A DNA stretch of 9,242 nucleotides from a bacterium (GCA_018814465.1 JAHIZR010000218.1:1-9242); one strand, 5' to 3'. Numbered from the stretch's first letter, positions 1-7,816 are shown. Program-made: numbers and translations. The notes: generated from the letters alone by a model not told the origin.

Positions 1-1128
1 ACGATCACGCTGGGCGCGAAGTTCGATGAACAGAAAATCGATGCGCTCGACGGTGTCTACTTCCGCCCCTACATGCTGCATTACAACTTCCCGCCCTTCA
101 GCGTCGGCGAAGTGCGCAAATTCCTCGGGCAGTCCCGCCGTGAAGTCGGTCATGGAAATCTCGCCTGGCGCGCGCTGCGGCCTATTCTGCCCAACTGGGA
201 TGACTTCCCCTATACAATCCGCGTCGTCTCCGAAGTACTCGAGTCCAACGGCTCGTCTTCCATGGCCACCGTCTGCACCGGCTGCATGTCTTTGATGGCC
301 GCCGGGGTGCCGATTAAAAAACCCGTCGCCGGAATCGCCATGGGACTGGTCAGCGAAGGCGACGATGTCGCCGTGCTTTCCGATATTCTCGGCGATGAAG
401 ACCATCTCGGCGATATGGACTTTAAGGTCACGGGAAATGAAGACGGCATCACCGCCTGTCAGATGGATATCAAGATCAAGGGAATCTCGCTTGAATTGAT
501 GAAGTCCGCGATTAAGCAGGCGCGTCAGGGTATTCAGCACATCCTCGGCAAAATGACTGAGACGATTGCCGTCCCCCGTCCCGAGATTTCTCCTTACGCT
601 CCGCGAATTGAATTCTTTGAAGTCGATCCCGATAAGATCGGTCTCATCATCGGCCCCGGCGGGAAAACTATTCGCGACATCATCGCCCGCAGCGGCGCGC
701 AGATCGATATCGAAGATTCCGGTATGATCTGTGTCTCCGGCCCGACCTCCGACGAAGTCCACAAGGCAATCGACATCTTGCGCGGGATGACCGAATCCCC
801 CGAAGTCGGCAAGGAATACGACGGCCGCGTCGTGAAGATCATGGACTTCGGCGCCTTCGTCGAGATTCTGCCCGGTCGCGAAGGTCTCCTGCATATCAGT
901 GAAATCGAGCATCGCCGTATCGAGAAAGTCCAGGATCATCTCTCCGTCGGCGATCACGTGCGCGTCAAACTTCTTAAAGTCGATCCCAATGGCAAGCTCG
1001 ATCTGTCCCGCAAAGCGCTGCTGCCCAAACCCGAAGGTCACATCGAGAAAGATGACCGCGCTGAACGAGGCGGCCACTCCAAGGGCGATCGCCGACCACC
1101 GCACCGTAAACCGTCTAAAGTGGACTAA
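1..1128 (+). CDS. pnp: Polyribonucleotide nucleotidyltransferase (PNPase), 3' part, 5' end cut by window
   Basis: PNPase degrades RNA 3'-to-5' by phosphorolysis and acts in mRNA turnover, often with an RNase E-type degradosome. The reading frame is open from base 1, so the N-terminal half of the protein lies outside the window and 375 residues are visible. They hold the second RNase PH core, with NFPPFSVGE at about residues 33-41 and ESNGSSSMA near 81-89. The motif DILGDEDHLGDMDFK (residues 128-142) contains the counterparts of E. coli D486, D492 and K494, here D134, D140 and K142. A KH domain follows (GPGGKTIRDI, G218 onward), then an S1 domain at about 270-339 (DGRVVKIMDFGAFVEI, then LLHISEI). 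A short charged tail rich in K, R and H ends the protein. The active-site residues are intact. The stop is 12 nt before the M16 peptidase gene, which suggests one transcript. Confidence 0.98.
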   Translation, partial: TITLGAKFDEQKIDALDGVYFRPYMLHYNFPPFSVGEVRKFLGQSRREVGHGNLAWRALRPILPNWDDFPYTIRVVSEVLESNGSSSMATVCTGCMSLMAAGVPIKKPVAGIAMGLVSEGDDVAVLSDILGDEDHLGDMDFKVTGNEDGITACQMDIKIKGISLELMKSAIKQARQGIQHILGKMTETIAVPRPEISPYAPRIEFFEVDPDKIGLIIGPGGKTIRDIIARSGAQIDIEDSGMICVSGPTSDEVHKAIDILRGMTESPEVGKEYDGRVVKIMDFGAFVEILPGREGLLHISEIEHRRIEKVQDHLSVGDHVRVKLLKVDPNGKLDLSRKALLPKPEGHIEKDDRAERGGHSKGDRRPPHRKPSKVD

Positions 1129-1140
1129 GACAGACAATCT

Positions 1141-2412
1141 TTGACAAAACAATCTCCCTATCATAAGACCACGCTTCCCGGCGGTCTGCGTATCGTCAGC
1201 GAAAAAGTCCCCGGTGTACGCTCCGCCGCGCTTGGGATCTGGGTAACCGTCGGTTCACGCCATGAAACGGCGACGGATAATGGCATCTCCCATTTCATCG
1301 AGCACATGGCTTTCAAGGGCACGACCGCGCGATCGGCCCTGGATATCGCCAAAACAATCGAGCGGGGCGGAGGCTATATCAACGCCTTCACAGGCAAGGA
1401 ACTAACCTGCTTTTACGTTCATGTCTTGGACGAGCAGCTCCCGGTAGCCTTTGATATCCTTTCCGACATTCTCCGCAACTCCGTCCATGATCCGCTGGAG
1501 ATCGAAAAGGAAAAGCTCGTTATCCTTGACGAAATCCGTGATCACGAGGATATGCCCGATGATTTGATTCATGAGTATTTCGTGCGCGAAGTTTTTCCCG
1601 CTCATCCGCTGGCCCGGCCGATTCTCGGACCTCCGGAAAATGTGAAAAGCTTTACCCGTGATATTCTAAAGGGCTTTATCCGTGAGCATTACTCGAACAA
1701 GCGCATGCTTGTCGTTGCGGCGGGAAATGTCAATCACGGCAAGCTGGTCAAGATGGTGGAACGCGGACTGGAAGTGCCTTCGAAATCGAAAGCTCCCGTG
1801 CTCGAAAAAGCACTCCCGCTGCGCAGAACGACCAAGCGCTATCAAAAAGCCATCCAGCAGGCGCATATGGTCATCGGCGCGCGTTCGGTTCCTTACAGCT
1901 CGAAAGACCGCCTCGCGATCGCTATGCTGAATACGGTGCTCGGCGGCGGCATGTCCTCCCGCTTATTCCAGAACATCCGCGAGAAGCACGGCTTGGCTTA
2001 TGCCATCTATTCCTTCTCCGAAGCGCTTACCGATACCGGCTACTGGGGTGTCTACCTCGCGACGGATCCCGCCCGGTTGAGTAAGGCGCAAAAACTTGTC
2101 AGGAAAGAATTCGAGGCGCTGAAAGAGCGGCCCATCGACAAAACCGAACTCGAAGAAGTCAAAACGCAGTTCAAAGGCAGTCTCGCCCTCGGCCTGGAAA
2201 ACGTTTCCAGCCGGATGATGCGCCTCGCCCGCATGGAAATCTATCTGAAGCGCTATGTTCCGCTCGATGAAATCAGCGAGTTGATTGACAGCGTTACTCC
2301 GGCCCGCTTGCAGAAACTTGCCAATCAGCTTTTCGATTCGGAAAGCCTCGTCGCCGCGATTCTCGAACCGGAATCGAAAAAGACAGCTAAGCCTGCTCAG
2401 CAAATTGCTTGA
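1141..2412 (+). CDS. M16 family zinc metallopeptidase (pitrilysin / processing-peptidase type)
   Basis: This is a 423-residue zinc peptidase of the M16B type, the family of mitochondrial processing peptidase beta subunits and Bacillus MlpA/YmxG. The inverted zinc motif HFIEH is at residues 51-55, and the third ligand is E131 in the segment ILDEIRDHED, 76 residues after H55 as expected. The family motif NAFTGKELTCFY is at about 81-92. The C-terminal half carries GGGMSSRLFQNIREKHGLAY at 268-287, the conserved substrate-side R/Y region. No signal peptide is visible, so a cytoplasmic location is likely. The start is TTG at 1141; no ATG and only a weak ribosome-binding site lie nearby, but the N-terminal alignment supports it. 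M16 genes directly after pnp are common in several phyla. The physiological substrate of these bacterial proteins is generally not known. Confidence 0.95.
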   Translation: MTKQSPYHKTTLPGGLRIVSEKVPGVRSAALGIWVTVGSRHETATDNGISHFIEHMAFKGTTARSALDIAKTIERGGGYINAFTGKELTCFYVHVLDEQLPVAFDILSDILRNSVHDPLEIEKEKLVILDEIRDHEDMPDDLIHEYFVREVFPAHPLARPILGPPENVKSFTRDILKGFIREHYSNKRMLVVAAGNVNHGKLVKMVERGLEVPSKSKAPVLEKALPLRRTTKRYQKAIQQAHMVIGARSVPYSSKDRLAIAMLNTVLGGGMSSRLFQNIREKHGLAYAIYSFSEALTDTGYWGVYLATDPARLSKAQKLVRKEFEALKERPIDKTELEEVKTQFKGSLALGLENVSSRMMRLARMEIYLKRYVPLDEISELIDSVTPARLQKLANQLFDSESLVAAILEPESKKTAKPAQQIA

Positions 2413-2415
2413 CCT

Positions 2416-2850
2416 GTGATTGAAATTCAGATTACTCGCTTGCCTCATGCGCCGGAGAAACTGCCTGAATACAAATCCGCCGGCGCGGCGGGAATGGACC
2501 TCTGCCTTGCTTCCGAGGATCTCGAACTGAAACCGGGCGCGCGCGCGCTGCTGCCAACCGGATTTGCGGTCGCAATTCCGGAAGGCTTTGAGGGTCAAAT
2601 AAGAATGCGATCCAGTTTCGCTCTGCGCACCGGTCTGCTCCTGCCGAACGCGCCCGGCACTATTGATCCCGACTATCGCGGTGAACTGAAAGTCCTTGTC
2701 ATGAATGCGTCGCGCGAAGCTGTGACGGTTCATGCTCATGAAAGATTCGCACAATTGATAATCTCTCCCGTGGAACGCTGTGAATGGAGGGTTGTGGAAA
2801 AACTGCCGGAGAGTGCCCGCAGTGAGGGCGGTTTCGGCAGCACCGGTTAA
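2416..2850 (+). CDS. dut: dUTP diphosphatase (dUTPase)
   Basis: The enzyme hydrolyses dUTP to dUMP and pyrophosphate, which keeps uracil out of DNA and feeds thymidylate synthesis. The protein has 144 residues, normal for the homotrimeric family, and all five motifs are visible. Motif 1 is AAGMDL (24-29). Motif 2 is RSSFA (65-69). Motif 3 is PGTIDPDYRGE (80-90), with the catalytic Asp at D84 and the uracil-stacking Tyr at Y87. Motif 4 is RFAQL (110-114). Motif 5 is the flexible C-terminal P-loop-like RSEGGFGSTG (135-144), which ends the protein. The start is GTG, 3 nt after the M16 stop codon, so translation is probably coupled to the upstream gene. Neighbours point to a pnp-M16-dut operon. 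An intact active site makes a functional enzyme likely. Confidence 0.96.
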   Translation: MIEIQITRLPHAPEKLPEYKSAGAAGMDLCLASEDLELKPGARALLPTGFAVAIPEGFEGQIRMRSSFALRTGLLLPNAPGTIDPDYRGELKVLVMNASREAVTVHAHERFAQLIISPVERCEWRVVEKLPESARSEGGFGSTG

Positions 2851-2935
2851 ATTAACCGTTCTCGGCAAAAAATTCATTTTGGCATTGCGAGAAACGTATT
2901 TTTTCGTTAATTTCAGCTTAGTGGAGATAGATTCT

Positions 2936-3283
2936 ATGTCATCCGGCGAAAACGGAAAGGCATTAAAACTTCGGAAGCTGTTCTATTCTATCAGCGAAGT
3001 CTCTAAATTGACAGGCATCCCCGCTCATGTTCTCCGCTACTGGGAAGGAGAATTTGCTGAGCTGTCTCCCAAGAAGGGACGCAACGGCAGCAGACTGTAT
3101 CAGGAAAAGGACCTGAACCAGATACGGGAAATTAAAGAACTGCTCTACGAGAAAAAATTCACCATCTCCGGCGCGCGAAAGCAGCTCAAGTCGGCAAGGC
3201 AGATGCAGCATAACGGGTCTCATGAAATGATTGACGATATTCGTCACGAGTTGAAGAATATCTTGAAACTCTTAGATAAGTAG
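2936..3283 (+). CDS. Short MerR-family HTH transcriptional regulator
   Basis: This 115-residue protein is a MerR-type winged-helix DNA-binding domain with a short helical tail. The segment FYSISEVSKLTGIPAHVLRYWE (about residues 16-37) is the recognition HTH, and SRLYQEKDLNQIREIKELL (about 52-70) is the wing and following helix. ISGARKQLK ends the conserved domain. The last 30 residues (SHEMIDDIRHELKNILKLLDK) look like a dimerisation helix; there is no effector-binding domain and no Cys cluster for metals. The ATG at 2936 is chosen because GGAG at 2923-2926 lies 9 nt upstream and the domain begins just after it. A possible promoter is TTGCGA (2885-2890) with TTAATT (2908-2913), 17 nt apart, but it is weak and read-through from dut is equally possible. 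The gene sits 4 nt before a tRNA-Pro. Similar short MerR genes beside tRNA-Pro, surE and pcm are known to me from Deltaproteobacteria. Its target is unknown. Confidence 0.88.
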   Translation: MSSGENGKALKLRKLFYSISEVSKLTGIPAHVLRYWEGEFAELSPKKGRNGSRLYQEKDLNQIREIKELLYEKKFTISGARKQLKSARQMQHNGSHEMIDDIRHELKNILKLLDK

Positions 3284-3287
3284 GGAT

Positions 3288-3364
<77 letters not shown>

Positions 3365-3367
3365 CTG

Positions 3368-3398
3368 AAAGCACAGGCTCTTTTGCCTGTGCTTTTTT
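3368..3398 (+). terminator. Rho-independent terminator after tRNA-Pro(GGG)
   Basis: An 8-bp GC-rich stem, GCACAGGC (3371-3378) with GCCTGTGC (3385-3392), has a 6-nt loop TCTTTT and is followed by six T (3393-3398). Three A residues before the stem can pair with the first Ts. It closes the merR-like/tRNA-Pro transcript. Confidence 0.92.
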
Positions 3399-3483
3399 GT
3401 GCACGCTGATGAATGAACCATGTCGGCTATGCGGAGTGCAGCTAATAGACCTACTCATCTGAATCGAGAGATTCAAAGCTGTC

Positions 3484-3555
3484 ATTCCGGAAATTCGCAT
3501 TCTTGATTACGAGCCCATACTCTCCCGCGCATGGATCAAGCGAATTATCCGGAAT
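3484..3555. repeat. Long imperfect inverted repeat, possible dispersed hairpin element
   Basis: The left arm is ATTCCGGA (3484-3491), AATTCGC (3492-3498), a 4-nt bulge ATTC, and TTGAT (3503-3507). The right arm is ATCAA (3535-3539), GCGAATT (3540-3546), a 1-nt bulge A, and TCCGGAAT (3548-3555). This gives 20 base pairs with a 27-nt loop. The GTCATTCC...GGAATCCC borders resemble small hairpin repeats that are scattered between genes in many bacteria. Only one copy is visible here, so its being a dispersed repeat is an inference. Confidence 0.55.
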
Positions 3556-3714
3556 CCCGAATCCCCTGCGACCCATCAAATCAGGCAGGTTGGCTTACCA
3601 AGCATCATATTCTGACACAATTGGTCTGAGTTGACCATCCATTTATTACAGCGGCTCTTCTATCCTCTTCGACTCGAATCCCTGAAAACCGTAACTCTAT
3701 AATTCATGCGGATA

Positions 3715-3743
3715 CTCCTATATATATCACTATATAACAGGAG
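3715..3743. promoter_or_regulatory. AT-rich inverted repeat, possible operator
   Basis: CTCCT (3715-3719) pairs with AGGAG (3739-3743), and TATATA (3721-3726) with TATATA (3731-3736), around a TCAC centre. It lies about 60 nt upstream of the possible promoter of the phosphate operon. It could be a regulator-binding site or simply AT-rich sequence. No known operator consensus is recognised in it. Confidence 0.35.
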
Positions 3744-3874
3744 ATTAACTATTAGAGATTCCTGCCGTATTTCCCTTGCTTAATTGTTAGGATTCTGTTT
3801 AATTCCCGTGAATCCAATAACCTCGAAAACTGCTTTCGAATTCAACGAAAGTCCTGTCTATTCTTCAACTCTGT

Positions 3875-3878
3875 AGGA
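3875..3878 (+). promoter_or_regulatory. Ribosome-binding site of the DUF47 gene (decides a TTG start)
   Basis: AGGA lies 7 nt upstream of the TTG at 3886. No ATG is near, and the family N-terminus (SILAKLLGS...PFELL) begins right at this TTG. Confidence 0.7.
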
Positions 3879-3885
3879 ATGTCAC

Positions 3886-4572
3886 TTGAGTATTCTTGCG
3901 AAATTGTTGGGAAGCCACGCCCCCTTTGAATTACTGTCGAAACATCTTGACAAGGTGATGCTGTGCGTGGATCTTGTCAAGCCCCTGCTGGACGCCGCCA
4001 GCAACCAGAATCAGGATGAAGTCAAACGAATCGCTGAGGATGTTTTTCGTCTCGAGCATGAGGCCGATGAAATCAAGCTGAAAATCCGCGATCATTTGCC
4101 GAAGGCGACTCTGCTTCCCGTCTCTCGCGGCGATTTGCTCAACTACTTGAAAACGCAGGATAACCTTGCCGACAATGTTGAAGATCTCGTCTTATCCGTC
4201 AGCCAGCTCCGTTTCCCCTCCTGTTGGACGGACGGCGGAATGCACGATGAGCTGATGGCGCTCGCTGATTATTCCGTCTCCGCGGCGAAAGAAGCGGCAA
4301 ACATGCTCGGACGTTTCGAACGGCTGCGGATGATTGGTTTCGCCGGAGATATCATCGAAGAGCTGCGCGAAATCGCGAACCGCATCGGTCAAATCGAAGC
4401 CAAGGCGGACCGCAAACAGTTTAAGCTGGTGCAGATGGTTCTGGAAATACAGGATCCGGATTGGCATTTCGCTTACAGTTATGTGCTGCTGCAGGTGATT
4501 CGGTCGTTAGGCAAGATGGCCGATAATGCCGAATCAATGGGTGACTATATGCGACTTATGATTGCCGACTGA
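3886..4572 (+). CDS. DUF47 / PhoU-like phosphate transport accessory protein
   Basis: This 228-residue protein belongs to the DUF47 (TIGR00153) family, a soluble alpha-helical bundle related to PhoU. It begins with the family's characteristic SILAKLLGSHAPFELLSKHLDKV and continues as long amphipathic helices, including EDVFRLEHEADEIKLKIRDHLPKA (about residues 47-70), which holds the conserved E-x-x-AD-x-x-K pattern seen in PhoU-like metal or ligand sites. No membrane segment or signal peptide is seen. Proteins of this family are usually encoded beside PiT transporters and are called Pit accessory proteins; they are thought to modulate phosphate uptake. Here the stop is 2 nt before the PiT start, so the two are translated together. 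The start is TTG, chosen by the ribosome-binding site at 3875-3878. The length is normal for the family. Confidence 0.92.
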   Translation: MSILAKLLGSHAPFELLSKHLDKVMLCVDLVKPLLDAASNQNQDEVKRIAEDVFRLEHEADEIKLKIRDHLPKATLLPVSRGDLLNYLKTQDNLADNVEDLVLSVSQLRFPSCWTDGGMHDELMALADYSVSAAKEAANMLGRFERLRMIGFAGDIIEELREIANRIGQIEAKADRKQFKLVQMVLEIQDPDWHFAYSYVLLQVIRSLGKMADNAESMGDYMRLMIAD

Positions 4573-4574
4573 TT

Positions 4575-5849
4575 ATGGAGTACTTGATTGGTTGGCTTGG
4601 CACCTCTGACCCTGTGGTGTTGGGAATCGCGGCAACGGCGATCGTTTTCGGCTTCTATATGGCCTGGAATATCGGAGCGAATGACGTCGCCAATGCGATG
4701 GCCACATCAGTCGGTTCCGGCAGTCTGACCTATCGGCAGGCAATCTGGATCGCGGCGGCGATGGAACTCGCCGGCGCGGTGCTGGCCGGCAGTCATGTCA
4801 CCAACACGATCCGCAAGGGGATGATCGATGTGCAATTATTTGCACATGATCCGCAAACCTTGATGCTCGGCATGCTCGCGGCGCTGCTGGCCGCGGCGGT
4901 CTGGCTTAACATAGCAACACTCTTCGGACTGCCCGTATCAACGACGCATTCAATCGTCGGTGCTATTGTCGGATTCGGCTTATTTATCTATGGTTCGACT
5001 GCAATCCAGTGGATCAAGGTTTTCCAGATTGTTCTTTCTTGGATTATTTCGCCGCTCGCGGGAGCCTTAATTGCCTATTTTCTATTCGTACTGATACGAA
5101 AAACGATTCTGACCGCTCGAAATACATCCCGAGCGCTGCTTCGATTGACTCCGATCTTTGCAGGATTGACGATTCTCTTAATTGTACTCGCGACGGTTTA
5201 CAAGGGACTGAAGAACCTGAATCTTCAGCTTGATACTTCAACAGCGTTGTTTAGCTCGTTAACTGCCGGGATAATCGGTGCGGGAATCTTCTATTTATAT
5301 GTTTCGCGTCGGGACGGATCACGATACGACGAAATCCAAAATGTCGAACGCGTCTTCATGGTACTGCAAGTCGCGACTGCGGCATACGTTGCTTTTGCAC
5401 ACGGAGCGAACGACGTTGCTAATGCTATCGGTCCGATGGCTGCGGTGTTCGCGATCATCCAGAACGGTGTTATTGCGCTCAAGGTACCGGTGCCGATGTG
5501 GATTCTCTTAATGGGCGGCGTCGGCATCGTGATTGGTCTCGCGACTTGGGGTTATCGAGTCATAAAAACCGTCGGCAAGTCGATCACCGAACTGACTCCG
5601 ACTCGCGGCTTTTCGGCAGAGTTCTCCTGCGCCACGGTGGTGCTTGTCTGCTCCAAACTGGGTTTGCCGGTGTCGACAACCCATACTTTGGTGGGCGCGG
5701 TCGTCGGCGTGGGATTAGCTCAGGGACTCGGTTCTGTGAATCTCGGTGTGATGCGATCGATTATTGCCTCATGGCTGCTGACACTTCCCGTAGCGGGAGG
5801 TCTGACGATTCTGATCTACCTCGGTTTAGAGGCGGTTATCCAGCTTTAA
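4575..5849 (+). CDS. PiT family inorganic phosphate transporter
   Basis: This is a 424-residue integral membrane phosphate symporter of the PiT/PHO4 family, the low-affinity, cation-coupled route for phosphate or metal phosphate entry at the inner membrane. The two-fold internal duplication is plain: GANDVANA occurs at residues 34-41 and 277-284, and GLPVSTTH at 118-125 and 363-370. Hydrophobic segments typical of about ten membrane helices cover both halves, with a more polar link at about 245-262. The second half reads GANDVANAIGPMAAV and ends in a hydrophobic helix, and nothing appears truncated. Translation starts at an ATG 2 nt after the DUF47 stop, with no separate Shine-Dalgarno site, so it is probably coupled. 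Whether H+ or Na+ drives it cannot be told by eye. A hairpin with a UUCG loop follows the gene. Confidence 0.96.
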   Translation: MEYLIGWLGTSDPVVLGIAATAIVFGFYMAWNIGANDVANAMATSVGSGSLTYRQAIWIAAAMELAGAVLAGSHVTNTIRKGMIDVQLFAHDPQTLMLGMLAALLAAAVWLNIATLFGLPVSTTHSIVGAIVGFGLFIYGSTAIQWIKVFQIVLSWIISPLAGALIAYFLFVLIRKTILTARNTSRALLRLTPIFAGLTILLIVLATVYKGLKNLNLQLDTSTALFSSLTAGIIGAGIFYLYVSRRDGSRYDEIQNVERVFMVLQVATAAYVAFAHGANDVANAIGPMAAVFAIIQNGVIALKVPVPMWILLMGGVGIVIGLATWGYRVIKTVGKSITELTPTRGFSAEFSCATVVLVCSKLGLPVSTTHTLVGAVVGVGLAQGLGSVNLGVMRSIIASWLLTLPVAGGLTILIYLGLEAVIQL

Positions 5850-5880
5850 CACTCATCTTATAAATTTTATTATTATAACT

Positions 5881-5903
5881 GTCCCATTTCGATGGGACTG
5901 TTT
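5881..5903 (+). terminator. Probable terminator after the phosphate operon
   Basis: GTCCCAT (5881-5887) pairs with ATGGGAC (5892-5898) around a stable TTCG tetraloop. The following T-tract (TGTTTGTT) is interrupted and weak, so termination may be partial. Confidence 0.6.
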
Positions 5904-5979
5904 GTTATGGAGAAATCAGCAAAATCCATCAAGCAACCCCGTCATTAATTTCGTATCCTCTTGGCAAAGGATGACATAA

Positions 5980-6858
5980 ATGCGCGACAATACCCGCGAT
6001 TCTTATGACGAACGAATCCTGCGCGTGCAGCTTTTCATTCAGAAGCATCTCTATGAAAAGCTCACGGCGGAACAGCTTGCGAGCGAAGCGAACTTCTCGC
6101 CCTTTCACTTCCAGCGCATCTTCAGCGGCATGGTCGGCGAATCTCTGATGGAATACATCCGGCGGCTGCGTCTGGATAAAGCCGCGTTTAATCTGATCTA
6201 TCAGGAAGACTCCATTACTCAGATCGCGTTCGACGCCGGCTATGATTCGCATGAGGCGTTCACGCGCGCTTTCCGGGTACAGTTCGGTGAATCGCCCCAG
6301 CAGTTCCGCAGAGACCGCTCATCCTTCATTGCCCAGCGACTTCTCGAGAATTCGAAGCATTTCAATGTCACGTTAGCAAAGCCAGGAGGAAAACAGATGG
6401 AAGCGAAAATTGAAAAGATGAAACCGATGAAAGTAGCCTTTGTCCGTCACGTCGGCCCCTACAACCAGTGTGAAGCGGCGTGGGGAAAGCTCTGCGGCAA
6501 TCCCGCCGTGCAAAAAGAACTGGGACAGAATACAGCCTACATCGGGATTTGTTATGATGATCCGGACATAACCGCAGCCGGAAAGATTCGTTATGACGCC
6601 TGCGCGACTGTCAGTGAGCAATTCGAGCCTGTCAACGGCATCGAAACTCAAGTGATCGAGGGGGGAGACTACGTCGTACTTATCCATCATGGATCTTATG
6701 ATGGCCTGCACGACAAGTATCGCTGGCTGTATGGCGAATGGCTCCCCGGCAGCGGGCGCGAAGCGAAATCCGCACCGTCACTCGAAATCTATGACAAGCA
6801 TGGCGACATGTCCAAGCCGGAGGAATTAATCACCCGGATTTGTGTTCCTTTGAAGTAG
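5980..6858 (+). CDS. AraC-family HTH regulator fused to a GyrI-like ligand-binding domain
   Basis: This 292-residue protein combines two domains. Residues about 10-110 are an AraC/MarA-type double helix-turn-helix: the first helix pair lies around LTAEQLASEANFSPFHFQRIF, the second around ITQIAFDAGYDSHEAFTRAF, followed by the family tail FGESPQQFRR. Residues about 140-292 are a GyrI-like (SbmC/Rob C-terminal/BmrR effector) fold, beginning MEAKIEKMKPMKVAFVRHVGPY and ending DKHGDMSKPEELITRICVPL. GyrI-like domains bind hydrophobic or cationic small molecules, so this is probably a regulator of drug, stress or efflux genes, as in Rob. The ATG at 5980 has AAAGG (5966-5970) 9 nt upstream. A strong internal ribosome-binding site precedes Met140, so the ligand domain may also be made alone. 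No target gene stands next to it; the gene has terminators on both sides and looks monocistronic. Confidence 0.93.
   Translation: MRDNTRDSYDERILRVQLFIQKHLYEKLTAEQLASEANFSPFHFQRIFSGMVGESLMEYIRRLRLDKAAFNLIYQEDSITQIAFDAGYDSHEAFTRAFRVQFGESPQQFRRDRSSFIAQRLLENSKHFNVTLAKPGGKQMEAKIEKMKPMKVAFVRHVGPYNQCEAAWGKLCGNPAVQKELGQNTAYIGICYDDPDITAAGKIRYDACATVSEQFEPVNGIETQVIEGGDYVVLIHHGSYDGLHDKYRWLYGEWLPGSGREAKSAPSLEIYDKHGDMSKPEELITRICVPLK
6384..6399 (+). promoter_or_regulatory. Internal Shine-Dalgarno site and ATG inside the AraC-GyrI gene
   Basis: AGGAGG at 6384-6389 is a full-strength ribosome-binding sequence placed 7 nt before an in-frame ATG at 6397 (Met140). That codon starts the GyrI-like domain exactly. 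Initiation here would make a free 153-residue GyrI-like protein ending at 6858. It is the best Shine-Dalgarno match I noticed in the window, better than the gene's own start. Whether it is used is not shown by the sequence. Confidence 0.5.
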
Positions 6859-6883
6859 AGCATCACCTCGAGTTTACTTCTGA

Positions 6884-6911
6884 AACGGCTGGCTTCAACC
6901 AGCCGTTTTTT
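6884..6911 (+). terminator. Rho-independent terminator after the AraC-GyrI gene
   Basis: AACGGCTGG (6884-6892) pairs with CCAGCCGTT (6899-6907) around CTTCAA, and the T-run extends from 6906 to 6911. The 9-bp stem and T-run are typical, and it separates the araC-type gene from pcm. Confidence 0.92.
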
Positions 6912-6936
6912 GGCAGTAAGGAAAGTGAGTATCTCC

Positions 6937-6965
6937 TTGACATTTCAGCTCTTTCTGCTTATATT
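6937..6965 (+). promoter_or_regulatory. Near-consensus sigma70 promoter of pcm-tRNA-Pro
   Basis: TTGACA (6937-6942), a perfect -35 box, is 17 nt from TATATT (6960-6965), which differs from TATAAT at one position. It stands directly after the AraC-GyrI terminator and before pcm. The expected transcription start near 6972 gives a leader of about 55 nt. Confidence 0.8.
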
Positions 6966-7026
6966 CCAAAGCTTAAGGGCAAGGGGATGGATAAATGAGA
7001 GTTCTTTGAGATTCAAGGCTATATTC

Positions 7027-7772
<746 letters not shown>

Positions 7773-7779
7773 ATTAAGT

Positions 7780-7816
7780 CCACAGCCGCCCACGTGGGCG
7801 GCTGTGGCATTTTTTT
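7780..7816 (+). terminator. Strong Rho-independent terminator after tRNA-Pro(CGG)
   Basis: Positions 7780-7807 form a perfect 28-nt palindrome: a 12-bp stem CCACAGCCGCCC/GGGCGGCTGTGG with an ACGT loop, followed by seven T (7810-7816). It ends the pcm-tRNA transcript. Confidence 0.95.

Larger units (their letters stand above)
3399..3885. other. Gene-free region (about 490 bp) with inverted repeats, upstream of the phosphate operon
   Basis: No open frame of useful length and no recognisable protein fragment is seen on either strand. It holds a 6-bp hairpin with a GAGA tetraloop (3460-3475), a long imperfect hairpin (3484-3555), an AT-rich inverted repeat (3715-3743), and two overlapping hairpins that cannot form together (3823-3851). 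It ends with the ribosome-binding site of the DUF47 gene. A weak sigma70-like promoter, TTGCTT (3776-3781) and TTTAAT (3798-3803) with a 16-nt spacer, could drive the phosphate operon. The composition is clearly more AT-rich than the genes around it. Confidence 0.6.

Noticed and set aside
1963..2877. Long minus-strand frame (304 residues) across the M16 and dut genes
   Set aside because: It is antisense to two genes with complete family motifs, and its own sequence shows no recognisable domain; high-GC codon use on the plus strand explains its length.
2780..2935. Earlier start of the MerR-like gene inside dut
   Set aside because: The extra 52 residues overlap dut out of frame and lack family support, while ATG 2936 has a GGAG site at the right distance.
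3479..3500. Possible Pho box (CTGTCAT) upstream of the phosphate operon
   Set aside because: Only one half-site is present at 3479-3485, without the second repeat at 11-nt spacing, and it lies 400 nt from the gene.
6910..7026. Longer pcm frame from a TTG at 6910
   Set aside because: It begins in the T-run of the preceding terminator and lies upstream of the -35/-10 boxes at 6937-6965, so the transcript would not contain this start.
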